Below, piece after piece: positions 21,566 to 32,803 of a stretch of DNA of 64,000 nt. A model generated the notes under the pieces. It did not search any database, was not told the origin of the DNA, and saw only the letters and a list, made by a program, of their open reading frames with translations. Made by a program: the position numbers and the translations under genes. The stretch's first letter is position 1. Each line of letters opens with the position of its first letter. The DNA is from Megascapheus bottae (taxonomy: Eukaryota > Chordata > Mammalia > Rodentia > Geomyidae), in contig JANJXV010000037.1 in assembly GCA_024803745.1 (NCBI GenBank), forward strand, positions 2,665,001 to 2,729,000, in the 5' to 3' direction.

Positions 21566-22987
21566 GGCAAGTATTATTCACATTTCTAGATTAATTAAAT
21601 AATGACTAAGTAAAAGGCCATATATATATACATAAACACATACAAAATGAACACTTAAAGCACATAATATGTGACAGAAGGGTGATGGTAATGTTAGCAA
21701 TCAAAGCCAATGGATCTAAAATTCCACTGCAAAGTCTGACCCATAGTTGGCTTTCATTACATGGCAGTTATTTTTTTTTCATGGTTTTGCTTGATTTTAG
21801 GATCTGTGCCCAACTATGTCTGCCTGCTGACTCTGTTCTAGTCTTGATTGTTACAGGAATGCTAGCAACTGTAATTTCTTGTTTTGGCATGAGCTAGAAT
21901 GAAGTGAATGACATTTTTTTTCCCTCCTTACTGGCCATGATTTCTATTAGTGCTGTTTTGGTGCCTTGATTGCCCACGCTTATTACATTGCCCCATCACA
22001 GACAGAGCTGGGCAGTAAGTCCTAATCTATGACTTTGATACCCCATACACATTGGCTCCTTTTACCCTATTGGTAGCCTGCTTCAAGCTCAATAGATCTA
22101 CTTGGTGATATTGCTGTGACAAGGTACAGTCCCTGTGTGCAGATGCCCCATTATAATCCCTGACTGCATTCACTCTCTTGGAAATCTGAGACTTCTCTGG
22201 CCAAGTCCGATTTGACACAAGCCTCCCGCCTACTTCTTGGATAATCATATTCTCACCTAGGGCAAGGTGGCTCCATTTGTCTGCAGTTTTTTTTTCCTAA
22301 CCCCAATTCAAATTATTTGTGACATTTTCAGCTACAAGATTCTATTATTCCTTGTTGAAATCCAGAAGTGCATATAACTTTAGCCCTGTGTGGCTGAGAA
22401 AGAGTATATGTCAAAGATTTCCTTTGCAACTCAATAATGTAGATGTATCTGTAAGACCTAGACTTAAATTTTTATTCATTCAAGGTTTGTTGAAAAACAT
22501 ATGATGGGGTAAGTTTTAGGGCGAAAGTGTAGCAAGCTTAGCTCTTGTAATGGAAATTAGGTGTTGGTATCCATGACACAAATGTTAAAATCTGTACAAG
22601 CCATATTTTATAATGACGTACCATCTTTTAGCAAGTACTAGCTCCATTCTCTAACATTTTGAGAGGCTTTGTCTTGAACTGATTCATTAAATTAGGGCTT
22701 AGATTGGAAACTACTGAAAGTTTTCACTTTTAGGTGAGAAATGTAGTACTCAGTATACAAATTTGATGCTATTTGAGAACATGTTTTCCTTTGATCATGT
22801 AAGCATGCAATTTTTAGCTGAGCAAGATTTTCATTGTTGCTTATGGGGAAATGGTTAAAATAGAAACTGAGTTATTTTGACTGGAGGCTTTTACACCTAG
22901 GTACACATTAGGATATTATTGCCATAAAACATTGAACGTGAATATCAAGCAATGATCATGAGATTCCTCTATGTCCTCAAGCAAAAT
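21566..22987. other. Unassigned stretch
   Basis: No repeat family recognised apart from a short (TA) run at 21,622. AT-rich. Confidence 0.4.
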
Positions 22988-23078
22988 GGGCTGCAGGTGA
23001 CTCAGTTGGTAGAGTAAATTGCCTGACAAGCACAAGGACATGAATTCAATCCCACTAGGTCCAAATCAGCAAAAAGCC
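22988..23078 (+). mobile_element. ID-like monomer (tRNA-Ala-derived), plus strand
   Basis: gcaggtgactcagttggtag is an A box and acatgaattcaatcccacta a B-box region. No Geo half follows, so this is a single ID-type unit that may predate the dimer. Confidence 0.65.
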
Positions 23079-23669
23079 AAACATATATGTGATATATTGT
23101 GAAGGTAATCTTTAAACAAAGCTTGATTATATAGAGACAGCTAAGTCAAATCAGATCAATATTCTGAGCCCTTATTACTTTAAGTGCAGATGGTAATCTC
23201 ATCTGCTTCTCTTCTCCTGGGTTTAGCTGGGGATGGTGACTCATTTAAAAATAAAACATTTTGTTTATTTTCTTAGTATAAAAATCACATGCCATTGCTG
23301 AAGAAAATTCAACGAGACCTTGAAAACCCACGTCTTTAATTTTGTATATAGGACTATATATTACATATCTTCCATGTAATCAGTCACTTTTGCCATAAAA
23401 GTTTATGAAAATACTTAAGTAGATGTTTTTTAAATATCAATACAGTACTTCATTGCATGCATAGTTTCTGATTTTCTTAAAAAAATCTCTTGATTTTAGT
23501 TATTTGAAATGCTTACAAAGTTTTACTCCATGAAACATCTTTGTAGTTCATTTTTACTTTTATTACTTTTGAAATTGTCCATGGTTATCCTAATTGGAGC
23601 AATTCTAGAACAGTCCATAAGCATATTTAAAGGCTTTTGATTAAAAATATTCTGACTGAGGTAGGCTTT
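23079..23669. other. Unassigned AT-rich stretch
   Basis: No feature recognised. Confidence 0.4.
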
Positions 23670-23922
23670 TTTGTTTTTTTTTTTTTGTGTGTGTGGGGGG
23701 GTGTTTTTGTCTGTCTTGGGGCTTGAACGCTGTTGAACTCTGGGTCAGGGCACTGTCCCTGAGCTCTTCAGCTCAAGGTGACCACCCTACCCTTTGAGCC
23801 ACTGTACTACTTCCAGTTTTCTGGCAGTTAATTGGAGAGGAGAGTCTCACGGTCTTTAGTGCCTGGGCTGGATTTGAACTGTAGCCTCAGATCATAGCCT
23901 CCTGAGTAGCTAGGATTACAGG
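23670..23922 (-). mobile_element. B1-like/Geo composite SINE, minus strand
   Basis: The tail side is T- and GT-rich (23,670-23,710). Then gagctcttcagctcaaggtg, tttgagccactgtactactt, linker gttaattggagaggagagtc, and B1-like agcctcctgagtagctagga. Confidence 0.88.
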
Positions 23923-26170
23923 TGGTCAGACTGAGTTTTATGAAGTCTATACCATGTGCTTTCTCACATTTCAAACCTGAGAGTTATCTTATATATGACA
24001 ATTTTCCAATAGGATCAGTGGATTTCCAATATGATTTCTCCCTATGTTAGTTAAGTTCATTGGTCAAATAAGCTTAGGTAAGGGTATTTTTTTAGATGTC
24101 ATGGTACCAACTTCAAGAATACCTTTACAAGAATAACTGACAACAGTTCCAAGGACCCAGCTCTAATTTTAGTAATATAGTTTGGGGAAGAGTGAATCTT
24201 TTTTCAGTACAATGAGCATCCAATACGCTCTATCTAGAGGTAGATAAATTAGAGCCTGGGGTCTTGTCTGATTAACCCTATTCTCACTTAGTCCTTCATT
24301 GGTATCAATTGAAAAATGTAATCCCATCTGTCAGATGGCTGAGAGATGAGCAATTTATTTGTTAGCCACTCAGGACACAACATTTGCAGTAGATTATATT
24401 GGGAATATTTCAAGTGCATCCCAGGAGAATTTTCCTATGGAACCTACACGTGGAAAACTTCAGGACCTAGTACATGCTTTGCCATTACCTTCTTACCAGT
24501 GCTGCAAGATTACAATGCTGTAGAAAATAACTTCTTCGGTCTTAATCCAAAACCAAGGAGGACTCAAGTCAACCCTTAATGGATAAGGAAATTAGCATTG
24601 GTTACTTTGCAAGCCACTGAGAGCCTGGCTTAGCTGTGTTAGCCTGTGCTGACTCTTACAACACACATTGGCCTAAACACTTTGTAAGAATGGATGGCTA
24701 ACCTAAATTGTTCTTTATGCTAAAGCTCATGATACTTGTTTGACAGGGGAGTGAAGAGGTGCCGTCTTTTTCTTCGATATACTGATACGTGTACAGTAGC
24801 GTCAACAGACATTCCACCATCACCTGGCATTTTGCTGCTAAGTAAGCTTCAGTCCAAGGGAAGGGAAAAAAAAAACCTTAAGAATACCCCAAGAACTACA
24901 GAGAAATGGAACCAGAGGTCTATTTTAAAATCCTTGCTTGGAGCTGAAGCAGCTTTAAGTTCTTCAGTTAAGTGAGCCCAAACCAACAAATTTCCTTTAG
25001 AGTTCAAACCAAGGAAGAAAGAAAGGAATACTGGAGCATGAGATGATTGTTCTTAGCAAGTGTCTGTGCTTCTGGACAATGGAAAAGACACAAAGCTCAG
25101 CTGTGGAAGAACGCCTAGAGAGAAGGAATTCAGAGATGAAGGTTCAATATGATCTTTGACTCTTGACTCTCCTAGGTTCATAAGAATTCTTCTCACTGCC
25201 TTAGTTGGTCAAATAGGACTTTGACCCCCCCATCCTCTCAGCTAGACATGCATTCCCAGCCCACTGTGTACACTTTATAGTTCAGAGTTTTAACAAAGAG
25301 GTTCTTCCTGGATTCATCACTTGGCTGGTAGGTAGGGGGCTTAATTAATTACCATATGTAAGATGTTTCCAGCCTTTCAGTGGATTAGGAATCCTTAGGA
25401 AAGCAGAAGCAAGAGTCTTTTAATGCCTTTCTCTCTGCTGGTAGCTTTTCTTGCTTCCGGAGAGAAAGGCATTGATGTTGGCTTGAAGGAACTAAAACTT
25501 GTCACCCCATCTCAATTCATTTTTCATTAAATAGATTTGGAAATCAATCAGACATGTTTTTACAAGCCAATCAGATTCCAAGTTGATAAGTGATGTTGTT
25601 TCATAATTGCCTTGAGGACAAAGTGTTTAGACATACAGGTGAGGCCTGCTGGGTTCTGACAGCTTTCTGTTACACAAGACATTTTCCTTCCTCTGCCACC
25701 CTGAGTGGCACACTCCCCTTCTGTCTCCTCCCATAATACACCCTCCTCTGAAGCCATTACATTTCATTGGTATTCTTATTTCATACCTTGATTAAACATT
25801 TCATCATGGTTTTCTTCTTATTTCTATATGGAGAATGAACCAGTTAGGATTGCGGTTGGAGGCTGAAAATAGATGTCTTAAGTAACAAGATTTAAGAAGA
25901 TGGATGTTTTCCAACTTCTGCGTCCAAGACTTCTGTCCTTTCATCTTGTCATCATGCACACAGAGCATCCATCATCAAGGGACAAAACAGCTGCTGTGGC
26001 TCCAGACATCAAGTCTATATTGCAGGCAGAGAGGAAAAGCAAAGGGGAGAGGGAATGAGGGTCTCCTGACTGAATTCACATCTTTCCCTTGTGTTTACCA
26101 GGCACAGTCCACTCCAGATATTTCTATTACCTTCCTGGTTCCTGTGTCTTTTGCAGTTAAACCACTGAAC
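23923..26170. other. Unassigned stretch (about 2.2 kb)
   Basis: One of the longest repeat-free intervals. No reading frame over 110 codons, no domain and no RNA gene recognised. The part from 25,860 has the flavour of very old repeat sequence but cannot be assigned. Confidence 0.4.
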
Positions 26171-26217
26171 TTTGTCTCTGTCTGTCTGTCTCTGTCTCTG
26201 TCTTTCTCTCTCTCTCC
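26171..26217 (+). repeat. (TCTG)n/(TC)n microsatellite
   Basis: tctctgtctgtctgtctctg then (TC)n. It lies at the tail end of a reversed ID-like monomer. Confidence 0.92.
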
Positions 26218-26224
26218 AATTATA

Positions 26225-26292
26225 TTTCTTTGATAGGGCTTTGCACTTTCTAGGCAGGCACTGTACCACTTAAGACGCTCTGCCAGTCTCTT
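26225..26292 (-). mobile_element. ID-like monomer, minus strand
   Basis: gggctttgcactttctaggc followed by aggcactgtaccacttaaga is a reversed ID unit, diverged. Confidence 0.5.
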
Positions 26293-27521
26293 GGAAATTC
26301 TTCCAAAGGATTATATTTTTGCCCTTTACCTTTTCTCAGTTTCTCGGTTGTTCTAGCCTTTGTACTCAACCAATAAAACCTGTTGACTTTCCTGCTTCTC
26401 TCACTCCCTCTTTCCAACATGGGCCACATAGCAACCTCTGGGTTTCTGTGCTAGAACACTTGGTAAACTTCTCTTCAGTCCTTGCTATAATAAACTGTAA
26501 TTGCCCTCCCAATTTGTTATTCACACATATCCACTGAGAGCTGGTTCTTTCTCTTTGGATCTCGTAGGCTCTCTTCACTGCTACTGTGTAAGAATTTGAA
26601 TCCCAGATTCCCAAATCTGATAAGGATAACAGACTGAAACAGAAAACTAATCTCAAAAAGAAAAGGGATTGACTGAGTGAATAAGTGAATGAGTAGATGA
26701 ATGAATGCATAGTTTACTATCTTGAACTCAGAACTTCCCTTCAACTCTACTTTTCCCAGAAGACAGGAAAGGCACTACTATATAAAGCTATTTATAATGA
26801 TCTGTCCTTGAATTTTTACCAGATCCTAATGTGTGCCTGAGCTGTTGCTTTGCTGACCAAAAAAACACTTCTAAACCAAACAACAATTTTTCTCCCCAAA
26901 TGAATTCAAAGTAGTAAAGACTATTGAAGTATAATGATGAATGATTATTTAGTATTTAGGATTATAAAAAGGAAATACCCCCTGGATATTAATCATTAGC
27001 AATAGTTGAGTGACACAGTTAGCACTCAATTTCTACTGGTAAAGCAATTCACAATTCTGTTGCACTTAAGAGAAATGTTTATTAAATACAGAATTATGCT
27101 TACCAGTAGATTATTTTTAAAGCCTTTCTATTTGATCACTTCACTGAAATATTTTAGTTGACTTTCCTGTTTTAACTAGGTACTCTATCACCTGCAAATA
27201 GTGGTATTTTATGTTTTAGCTAGGTACTCTACCATCTGCAAATAACAGATTTCTTTTCTTCCTTTGCAACCTATTGCAATAGGTAAACTCCCCAATCCAG
27301 CATTAATTGTGAAGTTAAGTGCTGCCATTGTTCTGGTCCTCTTTCAAACAAATTACCAAAGGAATACATTCAAATTGTTTTTAAAATGAAGTAGAAAGCA
27401 TTTAGTGGGAAGTAGGAATTCTTTGTGTCTTTTGGTAGTTTTTCTCTCTAGTCTAGCCTTGTCTCTATGGCCTGGAAGAATGAGTCTATGGATACAGAGA
27501 TAAGTAAAAGAGTACAGGTAC
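26293..27521. other. Unassigned stretch with a 33-bp direct repeat
   Basis: No repeat family recognised. A 33-bp unit containing aggtactctatcacctgcaa occurs at 27,168-27,200 and again at 27,212-27,244 with three mismatches (period 44 bp). Confidence 0.5.
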
Positions 27522-27755
27522 CAACAAGACAGGCTCATAATTCTAGCTACTTAGGCATCCTATATCTGAGGATCAGAGTTCCAAGCCAGCTCTGGAAGGA
27601 ATGTTGGTGAGATTCTTATCTCCACTCAACTGCCAAAATACCAGAAGTGGAATTGTACCTAAAAAGTAGAGAGACCAGGGTTGAGTGATAAAAGCCAAGA
27701 AACAGCATCCAGATCCTGAGTTCCTGAGTCTCCGTTGTCAGTACCAGTATGCATG

Positions 27756-27758
<3 letters not shown>
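27522..27758 (+). mobile_element. B1-like/Geo composite SINE, plus strand (diverged)
   Basis: aattctagctacttaggcat and tctgaggatcagagttccaa, then linker tctccactcaactgcc, a decayed Geo half, and a tail replaced by a compound microsatellite. Confidence 0.75.
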
Positions 27759-27817
<59 letters not shown>

Positions 27818-27846
27818 GGAGAGAGAGGAAAGAGAGGAGAGAGAGG

Positions 27847-27882
<36 letters not shown>

Positions 27883-27912
27883 CAGAGACAGAGACAGAGA
27901 CAGAGACAGAGA
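27759..27912 (+). repeat. Compound (CA)n-(GA)n-(CAGAGA)n microsatellite
   Basis: (CA)28 at 27,759-27,814, then GA-rich, then about eight CAGAGA units. It starts at the 3' end of the SINE. Open frames of His/Thr or Arg/Glu here are artefacts. Confidence 0.97.
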
Positions 27913-28247
27913 AAGAGGTGATATCAGGGACTCTCACTGCCAACTGCCAGGTCAAATGAGGCTCGCAGAGCATCTGTGGGAGGGGTCTTTGTCCTGGTTG
28001 CTTTTTGCCTTGCCAGGTGCTTATTCTGCTTTCAGTGGTAATCACTTCAAATTCTTTCATCTATTTCTTATTTTCAATAAGTTAACATTTTTAAGTATTA
28101 GGGTCCAATTGCATTTTACTTATTGATTTTATTTACTTATTGATTACCTTTTTTGCTACCATATTCTAGTTGATGATAGTTCAACCCTGTGTAACATCTC
28201 TATTTCCTTCCAATAAAATGACTCAAAAATTATGGAGTGACCACAGC
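27913..28247. other. Unassigned stretch
   Basis: No feature recognised. Confidence 0.4.
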
Positions 28248-28432
28248 GTCACTGTCCCTGAGTTGCTTTTGCTCCAAGGTTAGCATTTACACTGGAGGCA
28301 CAGCATCACTCTTTTGCATAGTTTTATTGGAGATAATGTCTTATGGACTACCTTACCTGGGCTGGCTTCACACTCAATTCTCAGATCTCAGCCTCTTGTA
28401 GCTAGGATTACAGGGATGAGGCCTGACACCCA
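28248..28432 (-). mobile_element. B1-like/Geo composite SINE, minus strand
   Basis: actgtccctgagttgctttt, gttttattggagataatgtc, cctgggctggcttcacactc and atctcagcctcttgtagcta in the correct order. Confidence 0.8.
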
Positions 28433-28639
28433 GTTTCAGGATTTTGTTTTTAAGGACACTGTCTAATGATTCTCTGATAAGTTTAATTAGGACATTTAGG
28501 AAAAGATTTTGATCATGTCCAGAGTATTTGAAAGTAGATTTACTGACTATAGCTTACAGATCATACAGTTCAATATGAATTATGCCTTTGTAAATTCGTA
28601 TATTGGAATTCCAGCAGCCATTATAGCAGAACTTAGCCA

Positions 28640-28951
28640 TATCTGGAAATATGGCCTTTATAGGGATAATTAGGTTAAAATGAGGCCAGGAGGGTGGGGC
28701 CCTAACCCAGGGTGCTTGCTATCTTCTAAGAAGAGCCCATTGCCTGTGTGTAGAGGGGATGATGACACCTGGACAAAGCCACCAAAAGGTAACCATCTTA
28801 CAAGTCATATATATAAGGCAGAAGCCACCCTGCTGCCAACTCCATCTTGGACTCCCGGTCTCCAGAAACAGGAAACAATACAAGACATTTTGTAGTTAAA
28901 GTCACCCAGCTTGAGGTATTTAGTTATAGTAATTCTGGCAAACTAGTGCAG
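28640..28951 (+). mobile_element. MLT1-like LTR fragment (ERVL-MaLR), plus strand
   Basis: atatggcctttatagggata, atgaggccaggagggtgggg, ggactcccggtctccagaaa and ttaaagtcacccagcttgag follow the order of MLT1-type LTRs as remembered. It is the same family as 5920-6241 on the other strand. Confidence 0.6.
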
Positions 28952-28979
28952 ATATGTGCAATCATTATTAGAACCCTCA

Positions 28980-29664
28980 AAAACAAATCCCCAAACGTCT
29001 TGTGTATTATCACTGCCTGCTCTCCACTGTGCCTCAAACAATCTCCAGTCCAGTGTCTCTGTAGATATCCCTGTCGCAAATTTCACATGGCAGTATCATC
29101 CATATATTATCTCGTGACTAGCTTCTTTCACTCAATATATTTTCAACGTCTATCCAGTTGTAGCATGCCCTGATACTTTATTTTTTTAATGATCTCATGA
29201 TATTCATGGTAGAGATGTGCCACAATTTCTTTCATGCACCAATTCATAAATATTTGAGTTATTTCCACTGTTAGGCTATTAAGGTTATTTCTGCCACACA
29301 CATTTGTGTTCCAGCTCAAGTTGTGGGAATCATGTTTTCCTTCTCTTAGATATGTACTTAAACAATGGGTTTGGTCCTAATGCATTAAGTAACTGATAAA
29401 TTGTTTTCAAAACAGCTCCTACACTGTTCTCTAACCTGGCAGTATCATTTTGAATTCCTATAACAAATCTCTTGTTATGATCTGACTCTTATTGCAGTCA
29501 TCTTATTAAATGTGAGGTGGAGTTTGACGGCAAGTTTGGTTTGCATTTCCAGAATAACTTAAGTGAGCTATTTCAATGGGCTTATGGATCATTTATATAT
29601 CTTCTATGAGAAGTGCCTGTCAAGTTCTTTGCATCTCTTTTAATTATTTGTTATTTGTTTTGGT
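28980..29664 (-). mobile_element. Old L1 ORF2 3' region, minus strand (part 1)
   Basis: ctagcttctttcactcaata, tatttgagttatttccactg, ttaaatgtgaggtggagttt and atatatcttctatgagaagt are the familiar antisense L1 ORF2 text with heavy drift. It is split by the SINE/microsatellite block at 29,676-29,937 and continues after it. Confidence 0.75.
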
Positions 29665-29675
29665 TTTTTTTAACG

Positions 29676-29772
29676 TAGAATCTATGTACTCCAGGTAGGC
29701 TTTGAACTTTTGAACCTCTTGTCTCAGCCTCCTGAAGACTGAAAATAATGGTGTGTGGCACTATACACAGCT
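29676..29772 (-). mobile_element. B1 monomer, minus strand
   Basis: ctccaggtaggctttgaact followed by cttgtctcagcctcctgaag. A reversed B1 unit inserted in the old L1. Confidence 0.65.
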
Positions 29773-29783
29773 CAGCAACTACA

Positions 29784-29860
29784 ACTCTTCCTCCTCTGCC
29801 TCTCCCTCCTCCTCTTTCTCCTCCTCCTCTCCTTCTCCTTCTTCCTTTTCTTCCTCTTCT
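29784..29860 (+). repeat. (CCT)n polypyrimidine microsatellite
   Basis: ctcttcctcctctgcctctc and so on. It lies at the tail end of the following minus-strand ID unit. Confidence 0.93.
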
Positions 29861-29937
29861 AATAGTGCTGAGGATTGAACTCAAGGCCTCCTGCATGCTA
29901 AACAAGTACTTTACCACTGAACTATATTCCTGGCCTT
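29861..29937 (-). mobile_element. ID monomer, minus strand
   Basis: gtgctgaggattgaactcaa, ggcctcctgcatgctaaaca, agtactttaccactgaacta: a reversed tRNA-Ala-derived ID unit without a Geo half. Confidence 0.8.
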
Positions 29938-30135
29938 ACCTCTTTATGATTAAGTATTAAGATTACATATTCTGAATGTAAGTTCTGAACAGATATATGA
30001 TATACAAATACCTTTTCCCATTCTCTGGTATCTTTTCATTTTCTTAATAAAGTATACTTTACAGAAAAAAAACATTTTAATTTCTGATGAAGTCCAATGT
30101 ATTTGTTTCTTCTGTTTCTTTATTTTTCAGGAGAA
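29938..30135 (-). mobile_element. Old L1 ORF2 3' region, minus strand (part 2)
   Basis: gaacagatatatgatataca, aataccttttcccattctct, atttctgatgaagtccaatg. It continues the L1 interrupted at 29,664. Confidence 0.75.
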
Positions 30136-30179
30136 GGGGGAGTCATGATTTTAATGTCAACTTCAAGAGCTATTTTCAT

Positions 30180-30420
30180 CTGGGCTATCATGAGCTATAT
30201 CATGCCTCTCAATTCTACTCAGGAGAATCGTGGTTTGAAACCAGCCCTGTTAGGAAAGTCTGTAAGTCACTTATGTCCAATTAGCCACCAAAAACAAACA
30301 AAAAAGAAAAAAACCCCAAAAAGCCAGAAGTGGAGCTGTGGTTTCGCTTTGAGATTTAAAAATAAATCTCAAGGACAGTGCCCAAGCACTGATATCAAGA
30401 CCCAGATACTGCACAAAATG
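30180..30420 (+). mobile_element. B1-like/Geo composite SINE, plus strand
   Basis: ctcaattctactcaggagaa, gtggtttgaaaccagccctg, linker gtccaattagccaccaaa, then Geo-like gccagaagtggagctgtggt and ctcaaggacagtgcccaagc. Confidence 0.78.
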
Positions 30421-30654
30421 TGAGAAAGGAGAATAGATTTTTTTCCAGGCCATATGCATATATACATAATCAAGCTGACTAAAGTATGGTATATGTAAGG
30501 GAGGTCCCCAATGGTGTACTTCCTTTGAACAAATAATAAAATGAACACTAGAAAGCTAACACCTCTTTTATCTGAGCGGGGTAAAACTTAAGTGGAAGAA
30601 GGAGAGGAATGGAGAGGCAGTGTAGACAGATCTAGACCTAGTACTTAATGCAAA

Positions 30655-30806
30655 AATAAGACGGGGGTGTGGGGTGTGGGGGAGGGTAAAGGGTACTAAG
30701 ACATGTGAAAAGGTATCAATGTATGTGAATTAATGCACCTTCTATATGGAAAATATCATGTAACCCTTATATTAATTACAATAAAAATATATATAAAAAA
30801 GAAAAT
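30655..30806 (+). mobile_element. Young-subfamily L1 3' end, plus strand (about 150 bp)
   Basis: Only the 3' UTR end remains: the G-rich motif (30,663-30,686, four runs of three or more G's), then tgtgaattaatgcaccttct and aattacaataaaaatatata. It is the same text as the reverse of 8940-9070, so it is the same subfamily, extremely 5'-truncated. Confidence 0.8.
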
Positions 30807-30829
30807 ACCTTAAACCCTCCCCCCAAAAA

Positions 30830-30955
30830 ATAGAGCCAGGTAAGGGTGATGGGTGGATTTGGGACAGAGGGGGAAGGGATGGTGACAGGGGTGACATTTA
30901 TATTCATAAACTAATATATTGACTTGAACCCTTTGTACAGCTACTAAAAGATAAT
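30830..30955 (+). mobile_element. Older L1 3' UTR fragment, plus strand
   Basis: gtaagggtgatgggtggatt, then attcataaactaatatattg and tacagctactaaaagataat. It resembles 55,150-55,270. Confidence 0.55.
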
Positions 30956-31045
30956 TTTTTTATTTTTATTTTACTTTATTGTTACCATAAAGGTGGTATA
31001 CAGAGAGATTATGGTTCCATGAGTCAAGTAACAAGTACATTTCTT
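30956..31045 (-). mobile_element. Different L1 3' end, minus strand
   Basis: tattgttaccataaaggtgg followed by atacagagagattatggttc. A similar text occurs at 45,270-45,350. Likely the 3' terminus of another L1 subfamily read backwards. Confidence 0.45.
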
Positions 31046-31049
31046 TTTT

Positions 31050-32341
31050 TCCAGCTTATCCTACTTTTTCCATATATTTTATTGTAATTAATAGAAGGGT
31101 AATATTATATTCACCAGATAGAAGGTCCATTACGTCACATACATTGATACCCTTTACCATGTCTTGGTCCCCATTTCCCTCTCCCCCCGCCCTCCCCTCA
31201 TCTTGTTTTCCCCCCTTCCCTATCCTATTTCAAATAACCAAATAAGCATATATACAATATATCAGATACAAAGGTAAAATATTGTGATAATATGGGATAA
31301 CCAAGGGACAGCAAAAGTGATGAGAGATAACATAGTACATTAAGGACAACAATCACTCATTATATGGCTTTCTATATCCTGGAAGTTTTTCATTTAGTGT
31401 CATACTATACAGCCTATATATCTAGGTTTTGCTCTATTGTAAATCTCTGCTAGGAAAGCCCAAGGTCTCTACTGATTATGACAAATGAGGGAAACCATTG
31501 AGCCTAAGTTCCTTTGAGTCTGGCTTCACATAATATGATTTTTTTTCTAAGTCTTTCCATTTCCTAAGTCTTTCTGACAGCAACATAGAATTCCATTGTG
31601 TATAAATACCACATCTTGTTGATCCACTCATCAACTGAGGGATATCTGGATTGGTTCCATATTTTTGCTATGGTAAATAGTGCTGCAATGAACATCATTG
31701 TGGATTTAGTATGTCCTTGTTTCTGGACAATTGGGTAAATGCCAAGTAGTGGAATTGCTGGGTCATAGGGGAGCTCTATGTTTAGTCTTCTGAGGAATCA
31801 CCATACTACTTTCCATAGTGGAGTTTGCACTCCCACCAACAGTGTAGTAGTGATCCCTCCTGGCCACAGCCCCTCCTGCATCTGTTGTTATTAGATTTCT
31901 TGATCCTGGCCATTCTAACTGGAATGAGGTAGAATCTTAGAGTTGTTTTTATTTACATTTCTTTTGTGGCCAGAGATGTTGAGCATTTCTTCATGTGTCT
32001 ACAGGCCAATCTTACTTCTTCTTCAGAGAAGACTCTAAGTCTTTGGCCCATCTTTTAATGGTGTTTCTTTGGAGATTAGTTTGGGAGTGATTCAATTTTT
32101 TTTAGCTGTTGATATATTTTAAATATGAGGCCTTTGTCTGTTGTATGGTTAGTGAAGATCTTCTTCCACTCTGTAGGCTTTCCAGTTAGTTTTCTAGCTA
32201 TGTCCTTTGCCATACAGAAGCTCTAAAGTTTAATGCAGTCCCACTTATCCAGCCTTTCTGTGATTTGTTGTGTTTCTAGGTCCTTATTAAGAAAGTTTCG
32301 ACCTGTGCCAAGGAGACCTATTGTATTTCCTATTCCTTCTC
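31050..32341 (-). mobile_element. Young-subfamily L1, 5'-truncated, minus strand
   Basis: Co-linear with 8929-10,230. It has the tail (tattttattgtaattaatag), G-rich 3' UTR, ORF2 C-terminus and part of the reverse transcriptase-to-Cys region. It stops abruptly at about 32,341 (ttgtatttcctattccttct) where older L1 text begins. Small deletions are visible (for example the spacer near 31,565 and 31,820). No clean target duplication found, so the left edge is approximate. Confidence 0.85.
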
Positions 32342-32785
32342 GCATCTGGCTTTTAAATGCAATCCTTTAATCCATTTTGAGCTAATTTTCATACAAGGTA
32401 TAAGTAAGAGTCCAACTTGATTTCTTACTTGCCTATCTAGTTGTTACAGAGCTACTTTTGGAACAACTATTCTTTTCTGCATTGAATAATTTTGGTATCC
32501 TTATTTAAAATCTGTTGACCATAGATACAAGCCCATTTCTGGCTTTCCGTTCTACTCCACAGACATGCATGGTTGTAATTACCGGAGAGTCTGGGTTATC
32601 ATTGTTTTGTAATAAGTGTTTAAATGAGGTGGTATGAATCCTCTTACTCTGTTCTTTCTTATCAATATTATTTTGAATATTTTGAACCCTTTGCAATTCT
32701 TCATGAACCTTAAAAACTTCATGTTAACTTGAAGAGAATTTGGGTGAGACTCCACCAAGGATTATAATTGATTTTGTCTTTCAAT
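32342..32785 (-). mobile_element. Ancient L1 ORF2 region, minus strand (part 1)
   Basis: ccattttgagctaattttca, ggaacaactattcttttctg, tctgttgaccatagatacaa: antisense ORF2 text of an old L1, clearly different in sequence from the young subfamily. It continues at 33,030. Confidence 0.75.
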
Positions 32786-32803
32786 AAAAAAACTATTGAG
32801 TCT

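Noticed and set aside
25860..26160. Possible old L1/MER repeat
   Set aside because: Only scattered words resemble remembered consensus text; a Dfam search would be needed to decide.
27659..28126. Overlapping open frames rich in His-Thr, Val-Cys or Arg-Glu repeats
   Set aside because: Products of the compound CA/GA/CAGAGA microsatellite.
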